Shown here piece by piece: positions 63,826-64,000 of a stretch of 64,000 nucleotides of DNA. A program made the translations under genes and the position numbers. Numbering within the stretch: the first letter of the stretch is position 1; every line of letters starts with the position of its first letter. The notes beneath the pieces are model-generated. The model was not told the DNA's origin. It worked only from the letters and a program-made list of their open reading frames with translations, and did no database searches. Source of the stretch: Azadirachta indica (lineage: Eukaryota; Streptophyta; Magnoliopsida; Sapindales; Meliaceae); contig CM040441.1 of NCBI GenBank assembly GCA_022749755.1, positions 15,563,475-15,627,474 on the forward strand. The letters are read 5' to 3'.

Positions 63826-63890
63826 TCAACCAAGTGGTGTTACAAAAATCTTCCATTCAGCCTTCCTGCTCAATTTAGTGATAAGTTCGC
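63826..63890 (-). CDS. Possible last exon of a gene that continues beyond the window
   Basis: On the - strand a pyrimidine-rich stretch ending TTTTTCTAG precedes a short open frame reading ELITKLSRKAEWKIFVTPLG and then TGA. The acceptor is good and the text looks coding, but 21 codons are too few to identify a family. Confidence 0.25.
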
Positions 63891-64000
63891 CTAGAAAAAG
63901 TAAATAAATAATGAGAGCCAAAGCTCTATATTCAAGAGAAGAACTCTCCAGTATTGGATGAAAGATCGAAAATTTGTAGGCAAATTCAGGAAGGAGAAAA

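Overview
This window is nuclear DNA of a flowering plant, most likely a eudicot. It is AT-rich, its genes are split by GT-AG introns, and it encodes proteins for the plastid and peroxisome plus a plant-type glycine-rich cell-wall protein. The species cannot be named from the sequence. Exon boundaries were read by eye from splice sites, reading phase and family knowledge. No alignment or database search was run.

Layout. (1) 1-17.7 kb: a tandem array of four PMP22/Mpv17-type peroxisomal membrane protein genes on the + strand. The first is a broken copy in which exon 2 is fused to exon 6. The other three are intact seven-exon genes of 184, 185 and 185 residues. The array is interrupted by a 1.67-kb foldback element and a partial duplicate of it, and a short MITE lies beside it. 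(2) 17.7-29 kb: mostly non-coding AT-rich DNA with one small - strand gene for a conserved plant protein (145 aa), a second copy of the MITE and several microsatellites. (3) 29.0-30.2 kb: a secreted glycine-rich protein with about 22 copies of a decapeptide. (4) 33.2-38.5 kb: an NPGR2-like TPR protein, complete except for a one-base deletion that breaks the frame. (5) 40.2-43.7 kb: a decayed copy of the eIF2B beta-subunit gene. (6) 45.0-63.2 kb: three consecutive - strand genes: plastid ribosomal protein bL28c, a 960-residue U2AF65-like splicing factor, and the organellar RNA-editing factor MORF2. From memory, this trio matches the Arabidopsis neighbourhood At2g33430-At2g33450, which supports the assignments.

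The genes do not form an operon-like system. The intact ones serve peroxisome membranes, the cell wall, pre-mRNA splicing, plastid translation and plastid RNA editing. RPL28 and MORF2 both have TGGGCC/T (site II) promoter elements, consistent with co-expression in growing tissue. The points most worth checking are the one-base lesion in NPGR2, the GC splice donor in the last PMP22 copy, the foldback element built around a palindromic tandem array, and the roughly 190-residue acidic insert inside the UHM domain of the U2AF-like protein.
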